Shown here piece by piece: positions 23,634 through 36,600 of a stretch of 64,000 nucleotides of DNA. The DNA is from Paulownia fortunei. Lineage: Eukaryota; Streptophyta; Magnoliopsida; Lamiales; Paulowniaceae. The notes under the pieces were generated by a model. That model had not been told where the DNA came from. It made no database searches and worked only from the letters and a program-made list of their open reading frames with translations. The translations under genes and the position numbers were made by a program. Within the stretch, counting starts at the first letter, position 1; every line of letters begins with the position of its first letter. The stretch spans positions 10,912,001 through 10,976,000 of the forward strand of contig CM033121.1 in assembly GCA_019321725.1 (NCBI GenBank), given 5' to 3'.

Positions 23634-26600
23634 TGTCATAACCTTTCAACAATATGTATAAATATATATAAACAACCTGTGTAACATAATTTGTGCACGT
23701 GTGCGTGTGTATAACTTTTTTTTTTCTAATTTGTTCAACAATTATTGATAAAAGTAAAGTGCTTTCATATCCTGTATATACATAGGTAATTATTAAGCAT
23801 TAACTAGGTCTATCAAAATCATCATAAACTCAAACTCTTTATTACAAAGGAGTTTTGAAAGTGATATACAAGATAAAGTCACTAATATAATGATAAGTGC
23901 ATATTTTGACATATTTTTGTATCAAATACTTTATACTTTTCTTGCTTTATTCTTGTTAATATTATTGTTTTATTAATGTTTTATGTTAGGAATAAATGGA
24001 AGCATGTTTCCAAACTTGTGCAGTGTTTGTAATTTAAGCATAACTTATCAAAAGCCTTATGGACCTGAAGCTTATTTATTTGAAATCCAAGAGATAGAGG
24101 TACAACTTTTCTGTTGGAAACTTAGCCCAATTCAGTCCTTATTATAGCAAAAAAATTGTCCAAGTAGTTGTACAAAATGGATCACCAAATTTCAGATCAA
24201 AGTTCAGCCCAGTATTGATTTATTTTACCAATTAGGTTATATCTCTTGAGCCCAAGTTTATTTTGGACTAAAATTTGGATATGTTATACACAAGAGGTAA
24301 ATAAACAAGTTTTCTAAAGACAAGATTGTGTGAAAATGTGTCAAAATAGTAAAAACATAGGCTGCAAGTTGCTGTTGTTGTTAAAGGACGGCTCTTGGAC
24401 ATGACTCGATAATTTGACCATATCTTCTTCATCTAACTGCCAAATTTGACAAAAGATATATGAAAATATATCAGTGCCGAAAGATCTATAATTTTCATTG
24501 TTTTTATGCATTTTCAAAATCTGGCTGTATGTGACCGAACAATGATATTCAATTTAGTGGGTGATAACTTGGTATAACAACTTACCAACTCTTAGCAACT
24601 AGCATACCACTTGATTAATCCCTCCATTATTTGTTTGGCCTCTAGATTACTCCAAGTACTATAAATAGGCCATGTAATAACCTTGTAAGAGAAGGGGGTA
24701 GATGGTTTCTTTAGGCTAAGTTATCTAGTTTGTATGTTTTATAGTATTGTAAGTTTTCTAGTAGTAATATAAATGCATTCTCTAGTTTCTCTTATATTTT
24801 TAGTCTTTGCTACTTTTATTATGTCTTTCTAAATTTTATTTTGTTGAGGAAAAATGGTGAACCTCTTGATGGAGGAAGAGGAATGGTTATAAGGGTAGAA
24901 AATGTTTAAGTATGTTGTATTATTATTTTTATTTTTGATCTAAACCCTATTTGTTTTGTGGTGATTCTTGATTTATATATTTCCAATGGCACAACAAATC
25001 CTTGGGTTTATTTAGCTTATTGTACGGTTTTACCTGCTAATGGCTATAAATAAATTAACTCAGTCCAAGGGCCATCTCTTGGGATCACTAGAGGTCCACC
25101 CCTTGTCTTCCCCTGTAATCCTCCAGAAGACTTTCCACTGGCGGAGTCAATAAGGGTACAGTTAAGTGGTCCATACTCTCGTGACCACTAGAGGCACCCC
25201 CCTGTTAACCCCTATGATCCTCCGATAAGTAACACTCGCGGTGCCCCAAAATATCACATAAGCATGCCTCGCATGCCTCGGTACACTAGTAGTATCCAAC
25301 CAAAATATTTTCTTTCTTAAAATCATGTCTCAAATTGTAAAGTGCATGCAAAAACCTCCACTATGCTCATATGCTGTGCATGCACATGTAAATGCTCATA
25401 ACTGGTATGTTCAATATAAAATGCAAGTCATCTTGCTCTCAACATGTTTCAAGAATCATAAAACTCTTAAGGTACTCATTATACTTGTCATCCAGTCAAT
25501 TTAAATATCATCAACACATTAGGTATAAATGCTTCAAGACATACTATGTTCATGCATTGTAGTTGCAAATAGATATTTACTTACCTTTCACTTGATTGGT
25601 GGCTTAGTCTAGATTTGTTTATTATTCCCCTCCAATATTAGATGTAAAATATCATGTAATATTACCCAACATCAAGCGTCATTCCCAATTTGTCAAGTTG
25701 AAAGCATAAAATATCATACTAAGGCCTTAAACACCAAGCTATCTAGGTAATAATCATGCTTTCACAAACTAGAACCTAATCTAGTCCCTCAAATACCTTA
25801 ATTTCTTATCTTAGATACATGTAAACATCATATTATTAAAGTACTATAACTCTAATATCATGTACCTAATTGTTACCACTCAATAGCAACATGTTTAGGT
25901 TGAAATATGCTAAGTTATAAAATGGGATAGATTTATATTTTTATATTTTCTTGCTGTCCAGTTTAGTTGTATGATAACTTTTACATCTCTAAGCATATCC
26001 AATCACTCCCAAATTTTTACCACACTTAGATAACATGTATATCAATATAATAATATTTTATAATTACCTAAAATAATTGATTTACCTCAGAAAAACCAGC
26101 CTACTTCTCACAACATAAAAGCTGTAAGTTCTATCATGACAGTTTTGAATTTCTCTTTAAATATCAAACCATATTTCAATTTATAACCTCTCCAAACTTA
26201 CATAAATCACCTAAAATCATATATAAAAACATATATGGTGAAATATATAGGTTTTAATCAAATCATTACACATATATAAAGCTTTAAAAACAAAAACCAG
26301 CAAGTATACTATTTCTGTCCCTAGTGATTTCTATTGCAATTTTGTAACTAAAAATCCCTCTTTTGTGGATTAGAACATCCTAACAACCATAATAGAATAT
26401 TTAAAAATCATAAACCCTTAGACAATTCAAGAACTTAAATAAAAAACATGAGTTAAGCTCACCTATGCACAAATTTTAGCTTCTACTTGCTGCTCCTTAC
26501 TTCCCTTTGTTTCCTTCACTTTTTTTCTTTACTTGGAATTACTTGAGAGAAATTTATAAAATTAAATATGAAGGTTTTGGAGGTGAAATAGCTCATAAAA

Positions 26601-27291
26601 TAGTTTTTGGTTGTGGTTCAAGGATAGAGATGAAGAAAGGTTGAGGTGACAAAACTTGAGGTGGCAAAACTTGAGGTGTCAAGTGGCGATTCAAATCTGA
26701 TACTATTCACACATTATGCAGCCCTAATCTAGTGTTTCTCATTACTTATTTATCTATCTACAACCTACTTTAATTTTCATATGATCGGATAATACATTAT
26801 GCCATAATTTCTTAATCGTTCATTCAATCTCCAAACCGATCGACATCCGATTTTTAAATGATTGTCTAGTTTCATTTTCTAAAATCACATGCACATATGA
26901 ACCTTCTATTATGACACTTAAATCACATTATATCATGTCCGATATCCAAAGTATGTTAATCTATGGATGTATACCTTTAAAACACCTCGATCTAATTGAA
27001 TCGAATCATATAAGCTTACTAGTGACACCTTTAACACTTCTAAAATTATAACATATAACCTATGAATATCCACTATATTAATCAATCTATTTTTTATCTT
27101 ATCTAAATATAGAATTACTTAATTAGGTTATAGGATCTCAACCACTAACATCATGTGATAGTATTGGAAGTCTAACGATTAAGAATGCTATATAAGATGT
27201 CATGTAGATGTTAATGCAAATTAGCATATAAGTAGCATGTAGTGCATGAATCATATTGGCCAAGTGAGTAGTGTGAGGCTTGGATATTACA
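23634..27291 (-). repeat. 5' LTR of element A (interrupted)
   Basis: Bounded by TGTCATAACC at 23,634 and GGATATTACA ending at 27,291, next to the AAGAG duplication. It matches the LTRs of element B along 25,060-27,291, including the GC-richer block at 25,065-25,290. It is interrupted from 23,891 to about 25,041 by an LTR of family C, with loss of several hundred bases of the original LTR. Confidence 0.88.
23891..25041 (+). mobile_element. Truncated LTR of family C inserted in element A's LTR
   Basis: Begins TGATAAGTGCATATTTTG, identical in its first 18 bases to the start of solo LTR C at 56,142, and follows that copy with a large internal deletion to gtacggtttta-cctgctaa at about 25,040. The right end lacks the family terminus, so it is truncated and no target duplication is recognisable. 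Confidence 0.75.
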
Positions 27292-27296
27292 AAGAG

Positions 27297-27858
27297 ACAA
27301 GCCACTCTCTGGTGTTTTTGTAGTCTTTCTTGTCCCCAAAAAATATAGCCTTCCCTCTAGGTTTCACAGTCTTCTCCATCACCAAAAAGATTAATTTTTC
27401 TTCTCAAGTTTCTTCCACCTTCCCCGCCACCAAAAAGTTCACACTTGCTCACATTAGGATTTTGAGTCCCAAAGCTTGACATTTAAACTACGAAGTTCTA
27501 ATTCCTTGATAAAGGATACATATGTATTCTATCTAAAATCCTAACTCACAATTACATAACTTTAGGTTTGCACTTGAATTTATATATATATATATATGCA
27601 TATACTTGTTTTGAATATTTCTTGTATTTGCTTGTCTTTTCTATTTTCAGATATGAAGTCGACAAATGATGGTCTTAAATAGTACGATTGCAGGCCTGAT
27701 CAAGGGGTGATAGGAGTTCCTGACACCTTACCTCTTAGGAACTTGGCATTTGAGCTTAAATCTTAGGTTATAGAACACTTGTTAGTTCATCTCTAAGTGT
27801 GGTATAGGGGCTATGTACTTTTCTCTTTCAGAGTCGTATTTTCTATTTCTTAGATACG
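27297..27858. other. Unclassified non-coding DNA between elements A and D
   Basis: No gene. Holds Pu/Py-rich text (caccaaaaag repeated three times), a (TA)n run near 27,578-27,598 and a segment gagttcctgacacctta. The latter resembles words in some plant Ty3 LTRs, so this and 18,110-19,950 may be two halves of one old LTR split by element A; that is inference. Confidence 0.4.
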
Positions 27859-28127
27859 TGTAGTAGGACCGAAGAAAAACTGAGAAAGAAATTGTGATTT
27901 CTCTTATTTGCGAATGAGAAAAGAATATAGAAATAATTACATGCTAACGAACTAAATTATTGCTGTAAATCTTGGTATTTACTACCTAATTTCCCAAATT
28001 TTTTCCTCCATATAAGGAACTGAATTAGAGAGAAATAGAGTAATATGTTTCCCAAATCTTACTATCGCTAAATAAGGAAACTATCTAACAAATTTTTTAG
28101 AGCTTAGGACTGAATTAAATTTGAGTT
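27859..28127 (-). repeat. Probable 3' LTR of copia element D
   Basis: Lies immediately beyond a polypurine-like stretch (- strand cccaacttgaagggaag). Contains text common in short copia LTRs (ttccttatatgg, aaatcacaatttctttctc). Ends are approximate because the terminal TG is mutated and the other LTR is missing. Confidence 0.5.
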
Positions 28128-29130
28128 TCTATACTTCCCTTCAAGTTGGGTTGTATATGTTGATAATGACCAACTTGTTTGCTAGATTATGAAAGTAGGT
28201 CCAAGGCACCTTGGTAAGAAAATCTACAGTTTGAGAGTGTAATAAAACATAGATTAATTGAGCTATGTTCTTTAAGATGAGTGACGATCTATCTCAATAT
28301 ACTTTATCCTGTCATGGTGAACTTGAATATCAAAACACAACCTTAGCTTCTTGAATTGAAAGTTTAATTCTTTGGGCAACCTTCTTAACCACATTTCTTA
28401 TCAAATCTCGAGTCTCAAAGGCTTGAATTTTGCTTCTGTACTACTCATTGAGACCACCGGCTGCGTCATACTTCTCCATGTCACAAGTTTTACCCATATG
28501 TAAGTCAATAACATGACATGGATCTTCAATCTGTAACTTCTCCTACCTAATCAGCATCTGAGTAGATTTCAACATCTTTACTTGGGAACTTCTTGTAGAG
28601 CATACCTTTTCTTGGTGTCATCTTAAGGTACCTCAAAATTTAGTTGATAACTTCCGTGTGCTCTTATGTTGGGATGTTCTTGTATTGGCTTACTACACTA
28701 ACAGAAAAGCCAAATCCAATCAAGTATGTGAGAGATAATTAAGCTTTCTTATGAGTTGTTGATATCTCCCCTGATTAATTGGTGCACTATTTATGGTGGT
28801 TCCAATCTTCTTTGTTGGGTCTATGAGATTATTAGTAGGTTTACATACAAACATTCTAGTTTCTTGCAGTAGATCAAGGATATATTCTTATTGAGAGATG
28901 AATATCCCATGATATGATCATGCCACGTCCATGCCAAGGAAGTATTTCAGATGCCCTAAGTCTTTTATTTTATACTCCATTGCTAGGAACTTCTTTAATC
29001 TGGCTAGTTCATCTTTGAAGTCATATGTCAATATAATGTCATCTACATACACAATCAGGATTGCTTTCTTCCCTTTAGGTGAATGTTTGACGAAGAGAGC
29101 AGGATTCGCCTTGGTACTGGGTATAACCAA
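28128..29130 (-). pseudogene. Copia D RT C-terminal part and RNase H, broken
   Basis: 28,918-29,130 is open and reads ALFVKHSPKGKKAILIVYVDDIIL...LARLKKFLAMEYKIKDLGHLKYFLGMDVA, the catalytic YVDD block and following helix of Ty1/copia RT. Below 28,900 only fragments of the RNase H end (a DRIKYIEIDRH segment near 28,285-28,310) survive among stops. Confidence 0.88.
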
Positions 29131-29660
29131 ACTTGGCTACTAACTTGGAAAATCTACCAAATTAGGCTCAGGGGAATTGTTTAAGACCTTATAAACCTTA
29201 TTTGCATTTACCTTATTTTTGAAGCTTGGTGGGATCTCCATGTACACTTATTCCTCCAAGTCCTTGTTAAGAAATGTATTCTTGATGTTAAATTGGTGAA
29301 GAGGCTAGTCTAAGTTTGTTACCAAGGAGAGAAAATCTCGAATTGTGTAGAGCTTGGCAATTGGTGCGAATATCTCTTGACGATTAATTCCATAAGACTG
29401 ATGTACCCTTTAGCAACAAGTCTAGTCTTGAACATGTACATGCTCCTATTTGTCTTGTGTTTGATTGTGAGAATCCATTTGCACTTAATTAGCCTTTTTC
29501 TTGGATGGGAGACCAAAACTTCGCATGTTCTATTTTTATGTAAGACTCGATTTTCTCCCAGTACAACTTTTCTACATTCTCTGACTTTAAATGCTTCTTG
29601 TATGCTACTAGAAATCTGTATTGTATCACGAAAAGTGACAAATTCCTGGGACAATACTTT
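29131..29660 (-). pseudogene. Copia D RT N-terminal part, broken
   Basis: 29,319-29,654 contains KCKWILTIKHKTNRSMYMFK followed by TRLVAKGY, the start of copia RT (usual C-K-W-V-F ... K-A-R-L-V-A-K-G). It loses frame before the block that would join it to the YVDD segment. Confidence 0.85.
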
Positions 29661-30485
29661 ATATAAAATTAAATTATAATGTGATGCTTAGTTCAAAATT
29701 ACACTTCTTTTCTTAGTGCAATGGGCTAATGTAGATCATCATTTGATACATTATTATGTATATTCTTAGAGACACTCTCACCTGAGGGAATTTCACTTGA
29801 CCTTGGATTTTATTTGGAGTCTTGGTATTGCTCCAGACGTGTTGACTATTCTACCTCATAGTTATTTCTTCGTCTCCTCGATGGAGCATAAAAATCACTT
29901 TGCACAGGTTGTGTAAATGAAGGAGTTTGTGGATTTACTTTAACTCTCACAAGTAACCATATCTAGAATGGACTCGAATGGTTTGATAAGTGGAGATAAA
30001 GGATGGGATGAAGGATCTTGATCATTGCTTATTTCCCAAAAAACTGAAATTCTTATGCATTCTCGCCTTGAATTGTAGGTTTGCAATACTGGTGCTTAGA
30101 AGATGTTACATCCATGTATACCTTTCTTGTGATATGTGAATAATATTTATACCCCTTTAGATTTGGAAAATATTCAATGATGAAGCACTTGACAGATTTT
30201 GGATCTAACTTGCTACACTAATGAGGATGAAAATGACAAAGGTTGGAAATCAAATTTTTTTTGTGGGAATTGAAGAAATGACTCTAATGTTTGGAAATGA
30301 ATGAAGGACTTAACATAATGTCTGGAACTAGAGTACTCTCAATGAAATCAAAAGATTTTTGAGGGAATTGAAGAAATGACTCTAGTGTTTGGAAATGAAT
30401 GAAGGACTTAACATAATATATGGAACTAGAGTACTCTCAAAGGCATTCTTTTAATAAGATACATTGCTGTAAGGATGGCCTCACC

Positions 30486-30830
30486 TTAAAAATACTTCAG
30501 AACATTAGTGGAGAAATTAGATCTATCCACTTCTAAGAGGTGTCTATTCTTTATCTTGGGATCCCATTTTATTAGGGGGTTGTTGACATATGAGCTTTGA
30601 TGAAATATTCTTTGGCTTAAGAGATATTTTTCCAAGATTGACTCGAAGAATTCTTTAGCATTATCAATTTTCAACACTTGGATTTTAATTAAAATTGAGT
30701 TTTGGATCAATGAGTTAATTTTTGAATATTTGATTTGCCTTAGATCTTTTTTCATTAGGAAAACCCAAGTGAGTTAGGTGTGATCATCGACAAAGTAAAT
30801 AAACCACTAATTACCTGTCAAATTCTTAAT
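30486..30830 (-). pseudogene. Copia D integrase core fragment
   Basis: Open from 30,755 to 30,486. Reads IQVLKIDNAKEFF (the D of the DDE core with its neighbours), HQSS, and KNRHLLEVDRS. The region that should carry the last catalytic Glu (QQNGVAERKNRHLLE in intact relatives) is mutated to KWDPKIKNRHLLE. Inactive. Confidence 0.82.
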
Positions 30831-30875
30831 TCTTGATTGCCCCTACACCTCACTATGAATTAATGCAAATGGTTG

Positions 30876-31500
30876 TTATGGTTTGTAAGCTTGACTAGGA
30901 TATGGAGTACAAATATGTTCAACAAGTTGACATATTTTACAATGAAATTGCTTGGAACTTTTATTGATGAATAGAGAGGGGAATAATTTCTCTAGGTACA
31001 CAAAATTTGGTTGACCTTGGCGATAGTGCCATAACATTACTACTCTATCATTATTAGAATTACAAGCAGGACTCGAACCTTTGTTTGATTGACTTGATAA
31101 AGACACACAACTTACTGTTTGGGCTTGTCTTTTAAGTGAAAAATCATGACTAAGAAGGTAGAGCCCTGAACATGCATCATCACTACCAACCATGCACTCC
31201 AAATCTAAGACTTGAAATTTACATAGATCATAAGAGAATCCAACCACACAGTTTTGGTTATGTGTGAGTTTTCTAATTGATAATAAATTGCAATCAAGGT
31301 TTCGAACAAGAAGCACAAAATCATGTGTTATTTTCTTTAGAGTACAACAATACTGTCCCAACCACTTTTAAGTGAAACCCATTAACAATACAAATTGTAT
31401 AATTTTCATGACATGGAATGCATTTATGAAAAGTGGTTAGGTCTTTTGTCATGTAATCTGACACCCCCAAATCAATTGATCCATATGCTATTTTTATTTT
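30876..31500 (-). pseudogene. Copia D GAG-pre-integrase and protease remnant
   Basis: 30,876-31,361 is a 161-codon stretch with NLDCNLLSIRKLTHNQNC, FQVLDLECM, SGLYLL, LWHYRQGQPNFVYLEKLFP and CKICQLVEH. This is the GAG-pre-integrase domain plus the zinc-binding start of integrase (LWHxRxGH with the last His changed to Q). Upstream near 31,450-31,490 the frame reads IDLGVSDYMT, a degraded protease site (normally DSGATDHMT). Confidence 0.83.
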
Positions 31501-31639
31501 TATTCACTTTGAGGCATATGAGAATTAACCTTTTTGTGTACCAAACTTGGCCTTATGATCACTATTGTTACCGCGTCTTCCTGCTCAACTCTGCTAATCC
31601 ATTTCTCTTTCTTATTCCGATTATCTTTCTATCGTTGCC

Positions 31640-31688
31640 CCTTCGTCCCTCTTTTTTTTGTCACAATCTCCTTCCATTTTTGCTCACC

Positions 31689-31724
<36 letters not shown>

Positions 31725-31900
31725 CCTTTGTTTCCCCACTCACTTCCCCCCTACTATCCAATCTTTTCTTCCACCATCCCCTTCTTTCTATCTCTCACTC
31801 ACTCTCCCTTCTATTCACTCTCCCTCCTATTCACTCTCTCTTTTGAGGCCCATCTCATCTCTTTTTCTTCCTACTCGCCACCACTACCTCCCTCGCTCAT
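31640..31900. repeat. Pyrimidine-rich low-complexity block with (CT)n
   Basis: CT dinucleotide run at about 31,693-31,719 within a 260-bp C/T-rich segment. Long open frames here arise from composition only. It marks the end of recognisable copia D sequence. Confidence 0.9.
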
Positions 31901-32400
31901 CTTCCCCATAAATCATGTCTAGAAGAAAACAAAAAAAATGAGAAAATATAAAACAAAAATAAAAAAATAACAATGAGGGAAAAATAAATGAAAAATAGAG
32001 AGAATAATTTTTTGAAGGCACCATTTTTAGTATTCACTCCTGTATTATTAGAATAAAAAAAGTGCATAAACAAGTAATTTTTATGTGATAAATGCAATAA
32101 ATATTTTACCTTGCCATATATTTGAGAAGGTAAAAAAACAACCACCAACGACTAATTATTTTACCTCAATGACTAACTTTTTCAATCCAACGCTTATATT
32201 TTTGGAATAGTGTTTCATTATAATTTCCCCCTTATCTTATTATTACATTTATACCCTTTCTAAGTTTCAATTCTTATCAAAGGTATTTTGTTAGTAAAAT
32301 ATTAGGGTAGTTAGGTTAGGGGCAAAATAGAAGGTTCACTAATTTTGTTTACTATTGTTTATCATTTTCCGTCCAAAATCCTAATAGTAGGGAAAGTTTG
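31901..32400. other. AT-rich non-coding DNA
   Basis: No gene or element recognised. Confidence 0.5.
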
Positions 32401-33690
32401 TGTTAGGATCAACCTGTGTAGGTTTTGCTGATAAGTAGGTTAGTCTAGGATAGACCCCTTAAAACCCTTGAATTTTTTTTGTTTAAGTAGGACCTTTGTA
32501 AACGATATTCTACTAGGCAGTTTTCTTGGAAGAATTATACTAAAAACAGAAAGGATGAAGTAGAGTTGACAATTAGAGAAGTATCGAAGAGTCCAAGACC
32601 AAGACAAAAAGTTTAAGATACCTAAGGTTAATTTAATTTGATAAAAGGGCCACTAAAAATCAAAACTTATTAAAGAAATAACAAGAGCATAAGGTTTAGC
32701 GGGGCTAAGGGTTTTGGCACAATGAGAATGAAAGCGATTAAGTGAGAACTCAAAGTCTATTAAAGATCAACATAGTCAACAAAGTCCAAGAGCTTCTGAA
32801 CAAATTAACGAGATTATGAGAAGCGACTAAGTCCAAGACTAGAGCAGTATACCTAGCGGGATAAAGGGTTAGAATGGAGTGAGGACACATATACTTTCAA
32901 CAGATCAAGTTACATTTATAAACCTCATACTGTTAAAAAGCTAAAGTCTAAAATAATGGATACAAAGTAAAAACAAAGCAGAAAGGATAAAAAGAATAAC
33001 AGACTGGAAATAATGTTAGACTACAACTGCGTAGTAGTATGATAAAACAGTTGAACCAGCAAGATACAAGAAAAATAGGTTCAACGGGCAAAAAGTAAGA
33101 GAGCTATAAAAGAAACCTAAAGTTCGAAGCATATACACATATAGAAAACACAACGACATGAAAAGATCTCTCAAGCTCTTTAGCAAATAGCCTAAGGGCA
33201 AAAAGCAATTTGAAATACTCAATCGATAATCCTTAATATACGTATCCATTTGTTGAGTGAAAATCTTATCATTAAATCTAGAAATACCTATTAGGGTGGA
33301 ATCAGACTTGTGTGGGAAGAGTTAAGAACTAGATTTGTGTGGAAAGATTCTTCAGTCCGACCTGTGTGGAATGACTAGGTCGGAACTGTGTGGGAAGACC
33401 ACATTGTAATATTAGTGGAGTTTGGGGAACAAGAGGTTGAGAAGAAATTGTTTACTCAATTCGGAGAACTAAGTTGTTGTATTAGAATTTAAGTTGTATA
33501 TTTTAAAAAAAGTTCAAGTTGATCCATTCTAGGACTTAGAAGCGGACGTAGAAGGATTTCCAACCTTTGAACCACTATAAACTTGCTATATCATTTATTC
33601 GCATTTATATTTTTGCAGTTTCATTTACCTGTTCATATTATCTAAGTGCACTACACAACATACAAATTTTTTTCTAAAGTTTTTAAGTGT
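32401..33690 (+). mobile_element. Possible old LTR (copia, SIRE/Maximus-like) debris
   Basis: The stretch ends with text resembling the 3' part of large copia LTRs of the SIRE/Maximus type: a ggacgtag word, then ccaacctttgaaccac, T-rich cagtttcatttacctg, near 33,541-33,640. At 33,307-33,405 a motif with tgtgtggaa(g/a)ga occurs four times about 25-35 bp apart. No ends or target duplication were found, so this is a weak call. Confidence 0.35.
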
Positions 33691-33699
33691 CAAATATTT

Positions 33700-36600
33700 T
33701 GTAATGCCCCCACAACTAAATATAGATATTGATATAACAATAATTGTGACAAGGTAGCACATGTGTGTACATATGTATATATATAATTTTTTTTGTCAAC
33801 TGTAGCACTTTGAGAAACAGTAAAAATGTTTTCTCACATATAATTCTATATATCAAAAAATCACCGTTTATATAAAAACACAACACCCATCACAGTCACA
33901 CTATTCTCAAACTTATTTACTATAAAATTTCAAGAGTTATATAGGACACAACATCCCAAAGTTATAATACGATAGACTCAAAAATTAAAATAATAACCTA
34001 TACTTTCGGAAGAAGTAAAGACATTTTGCATCTTGTAACCCTTTATATATAGGCAACAATTTACACAATAATAATGATTGTAAAAATTAGAATATGCCCA
34101 CAACATAACCCAACAGGTCATCATCCATGTACAGTGATCCTCAGAAGGCTGTAGGAGCTCCAACAACTAGCCCAGTAAGCCTCAAAGTCTCAGGTTTCAC
34201 CATGCTTACCTACAATGCATGAACTACGTGAGCTAATGCTCAGTAAGTGAAAATCATGCATGCTGAAGAGATAATCCAACATATATGCGATGCATTTCTA
34301 GGAGATCATGACAAAAATGCAAACTCATGCATCAAAAATAGTTCATTCAAAGTCATTTTCCATCATTGGGCCCTTGGCCCACCTACTATGTACCGAATAG
34401 AGCTCTCAACAATATCAATAATCACATGACCATAAATAGATCGACACAGTCCGGGGGCCATTTTCTGGGATCACCAAAGGTCCACCCCCTGTCTTCCCTT
34501 GTGATCCTCCAGAAGTCTTCCTACCAGTGGCGTCGATAAGGGCGCAGTCAAGTGGTCCACCCTCTCATGACCACCAGAGGCATACTAGTAATACTCGCGG
34601 CGTGGTCCACTTTTATGATCCTCCGAGAAGTAATACTCGTGGCGTCCCAAAATATCATATAAATAAGCCACACAGGCTTCGATACACTAGTAGTGGCCAA
34701 CCAAAACATTTTCTTTATCAAAATAATGTTATGCATGCAAAACCTCAACTGCGAGCACATGTTTTGCATGCACGTGTAAATATTGATGAATGGCATGTTT
34801 AATGACATAACAGATCCCATGTCCCATCATCCAAGCAACGTATGCACTATACGATATTTATAATACTCATAATACACTCATCATTACACAAAGATCACAT
34901 TTAATATAGATAAGGAAAGAAATACTATGCCCATGCATTGTAGTTTCAAATGAATTTTTACTTACCTTTGATCGGTTGTGTGTTACTTCTAGGTTTCTTA
35001 AGTATTACTCCCCAACCCTAGATGTGAAACAATCTGTAAAAATATAAGATATCAATCACCATCCTCAATTAACAAGTTCATTATACCTAATGTAGTATAA
35101 AGTTCTTGAATCTCAATTTAACTAATCAACCATACCACTTAAAAACTATAATCGAATACAACCTTTTACGAACCTTTGTTCCACATCTTAAATGTATACT
35201 AACCTCACTTAATTGATGTATTATAACTCTTATAACATCTCCCCAAATGTTAGGAATCGAATGCACCACATCTATGCTGGAACATGTTAATGAACCAAAT
35301 GGGACAGATTCACAACTTCACATTTTCTTGCTGCCACATTAATTTGCATGATGATTTTGACACCCTTAGACATATTCATTCACTCCCCAATTTTTATAAC
35401 ACCTAGATAACATAAAACATAATGTAAACATTCCATATAATGGCTAAAACACACGGATATAGCTTCCTAAGTTCAGCTCCCTTCACAACATACTGAAACA
35501 GATTTTTCCTATTATGACAGTTTTGCGCACTTCATGACATTAATGGTTTTGACACCCTTAAGTATATTCAATCACTCCGAATTTTCAGCACACTTAGATA
35601 ACATATACAAAGAGACAACCAGGTCATATTATTTCCAAAATTCATGGATTTAGCTCCCCTAATTCAGTCTCCTTCACAGCATACGAAAACAGATTTTGCT
35701 ACTTTGGCAGTTTGAGTGTTTCTTCAATATCATGCTCTATTTTAATTTCTAACCCATCCAAATTCATTCTAGTACTCTTAAATCATATATGGACATGTAA
35801 ATGGTAATAATTTTAGGTTTTATTCAGCATACCATACACATTTGAAGCCTAAAATACAAGAAAACAGTAAGGTGACAGTTTCTGCTACAAGTATTTTCCA
35901 TTAAGTGTTTGTCATCAAAAACCCTTTCTTTGTACACCAAAGTCTAACTAAAAACTTCCTAAAAATTTTATAAGAGATATTGAAATCTTAATAAACAATA
36001 AACCCATTTAGAATAATCTGAAAACCAAAGGCGAAATCGTAGAAAAGTGTTACCTATGCAGATTTTGAGGTTAAACTTGATGGTAATCAATTCTCCTTTG
36101 CTTTTCTTGCTTTTATTTCAACTTGGAATCAATTTGGAGCACTCGGAGACCTTAAGGTGTGTGTTTGGAAGCTGAAAATGGCTGAAATGAGGGTGTGGTC
36201 ATGGCTTAAGGGTGAAGGGTTTGAGGTGTTAGCTTAAGCTTAATAGAAAGCATGAGGTGACAAAGCTTGAGGTGTCAAATGGTGGTTTAAATCTGATATT
36301 GTACACAAATTACACAGATCTAATCTGGTGTTTCTCAGTATTTATTTCTTTATTTACAACCTATTTTAATTTTTGTACGATCGGATAATAAATTCTACCC
36401 TAATTTTTTAATCGTTGATTCGATCTTTAAATCGATTGACATCCGATTCTTAAATAGATTGTCTAGTTTTCATTTGTAAAATCTTATGCACATATGGACC
36501 TTGAAATATTGCACTTAAATAAAATTACATCATGTTTAATATTCTAAGTATTATTAGTTTATGGATGTATACCTTTAAAACACCTTGATCTAGTTGAATC

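Larger units (their letters stand above)
19951..27291 (-). mobile_element. Element A: Ty3/gypsy chromovirus (Tekay/Del-like), - strand, internally deleted
   Basis: The target duplication AAGAG is at 19,946-19,950 and 27,292-27,296. Outer ends are TGTCACAACC and GGATATTACA. On the - strand the 5' LTR is 27,291-23,634, then the PBS complementary to initiator Met-tRNA, gag with zinc knuckles, protease, RT and RNase H. The sequence then jumps at about 20,374 straight into the last part of the 3' LTR. Integrase, chromodomain, PPT and most of the 3' LTR are missing. The 5' LTR is interrupted by an LTR of another family (23,891 to about 25,041). Several stops and frameshifts make it non-autonomous. 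Confidence 0.93.
27859..31540 (-). mobile_element. Element D: 5'-truncated Ty1/copia retrotransposon, - strand
   Basis: On the - strand the copia order is visible: protease remnant (about 31,440-31,500), GAG-pre-integrase, integrase, RT, RNase H remnant, a polypurine-like tract near 28,128-28,150, and a short 3' LTR-like end (about 27,859-28,127). The gag half and 5' LTR are absent; similarity stops near 31,540 at a pyrimidine-rich low-complexity block. Many stops and frameshifts: an old copy. Short LTR and domain words suggest the Ale/Retrofit side of copia, with low certainty. Confidence 0.85.

Noticed and set aside
31395..31922. A 175-codon open frame on the + strand
   Set aside because: Its second half is translated from a (CT)n-rich low-complexity block, and its first part overlaps the decayed copia protease on the other strand.
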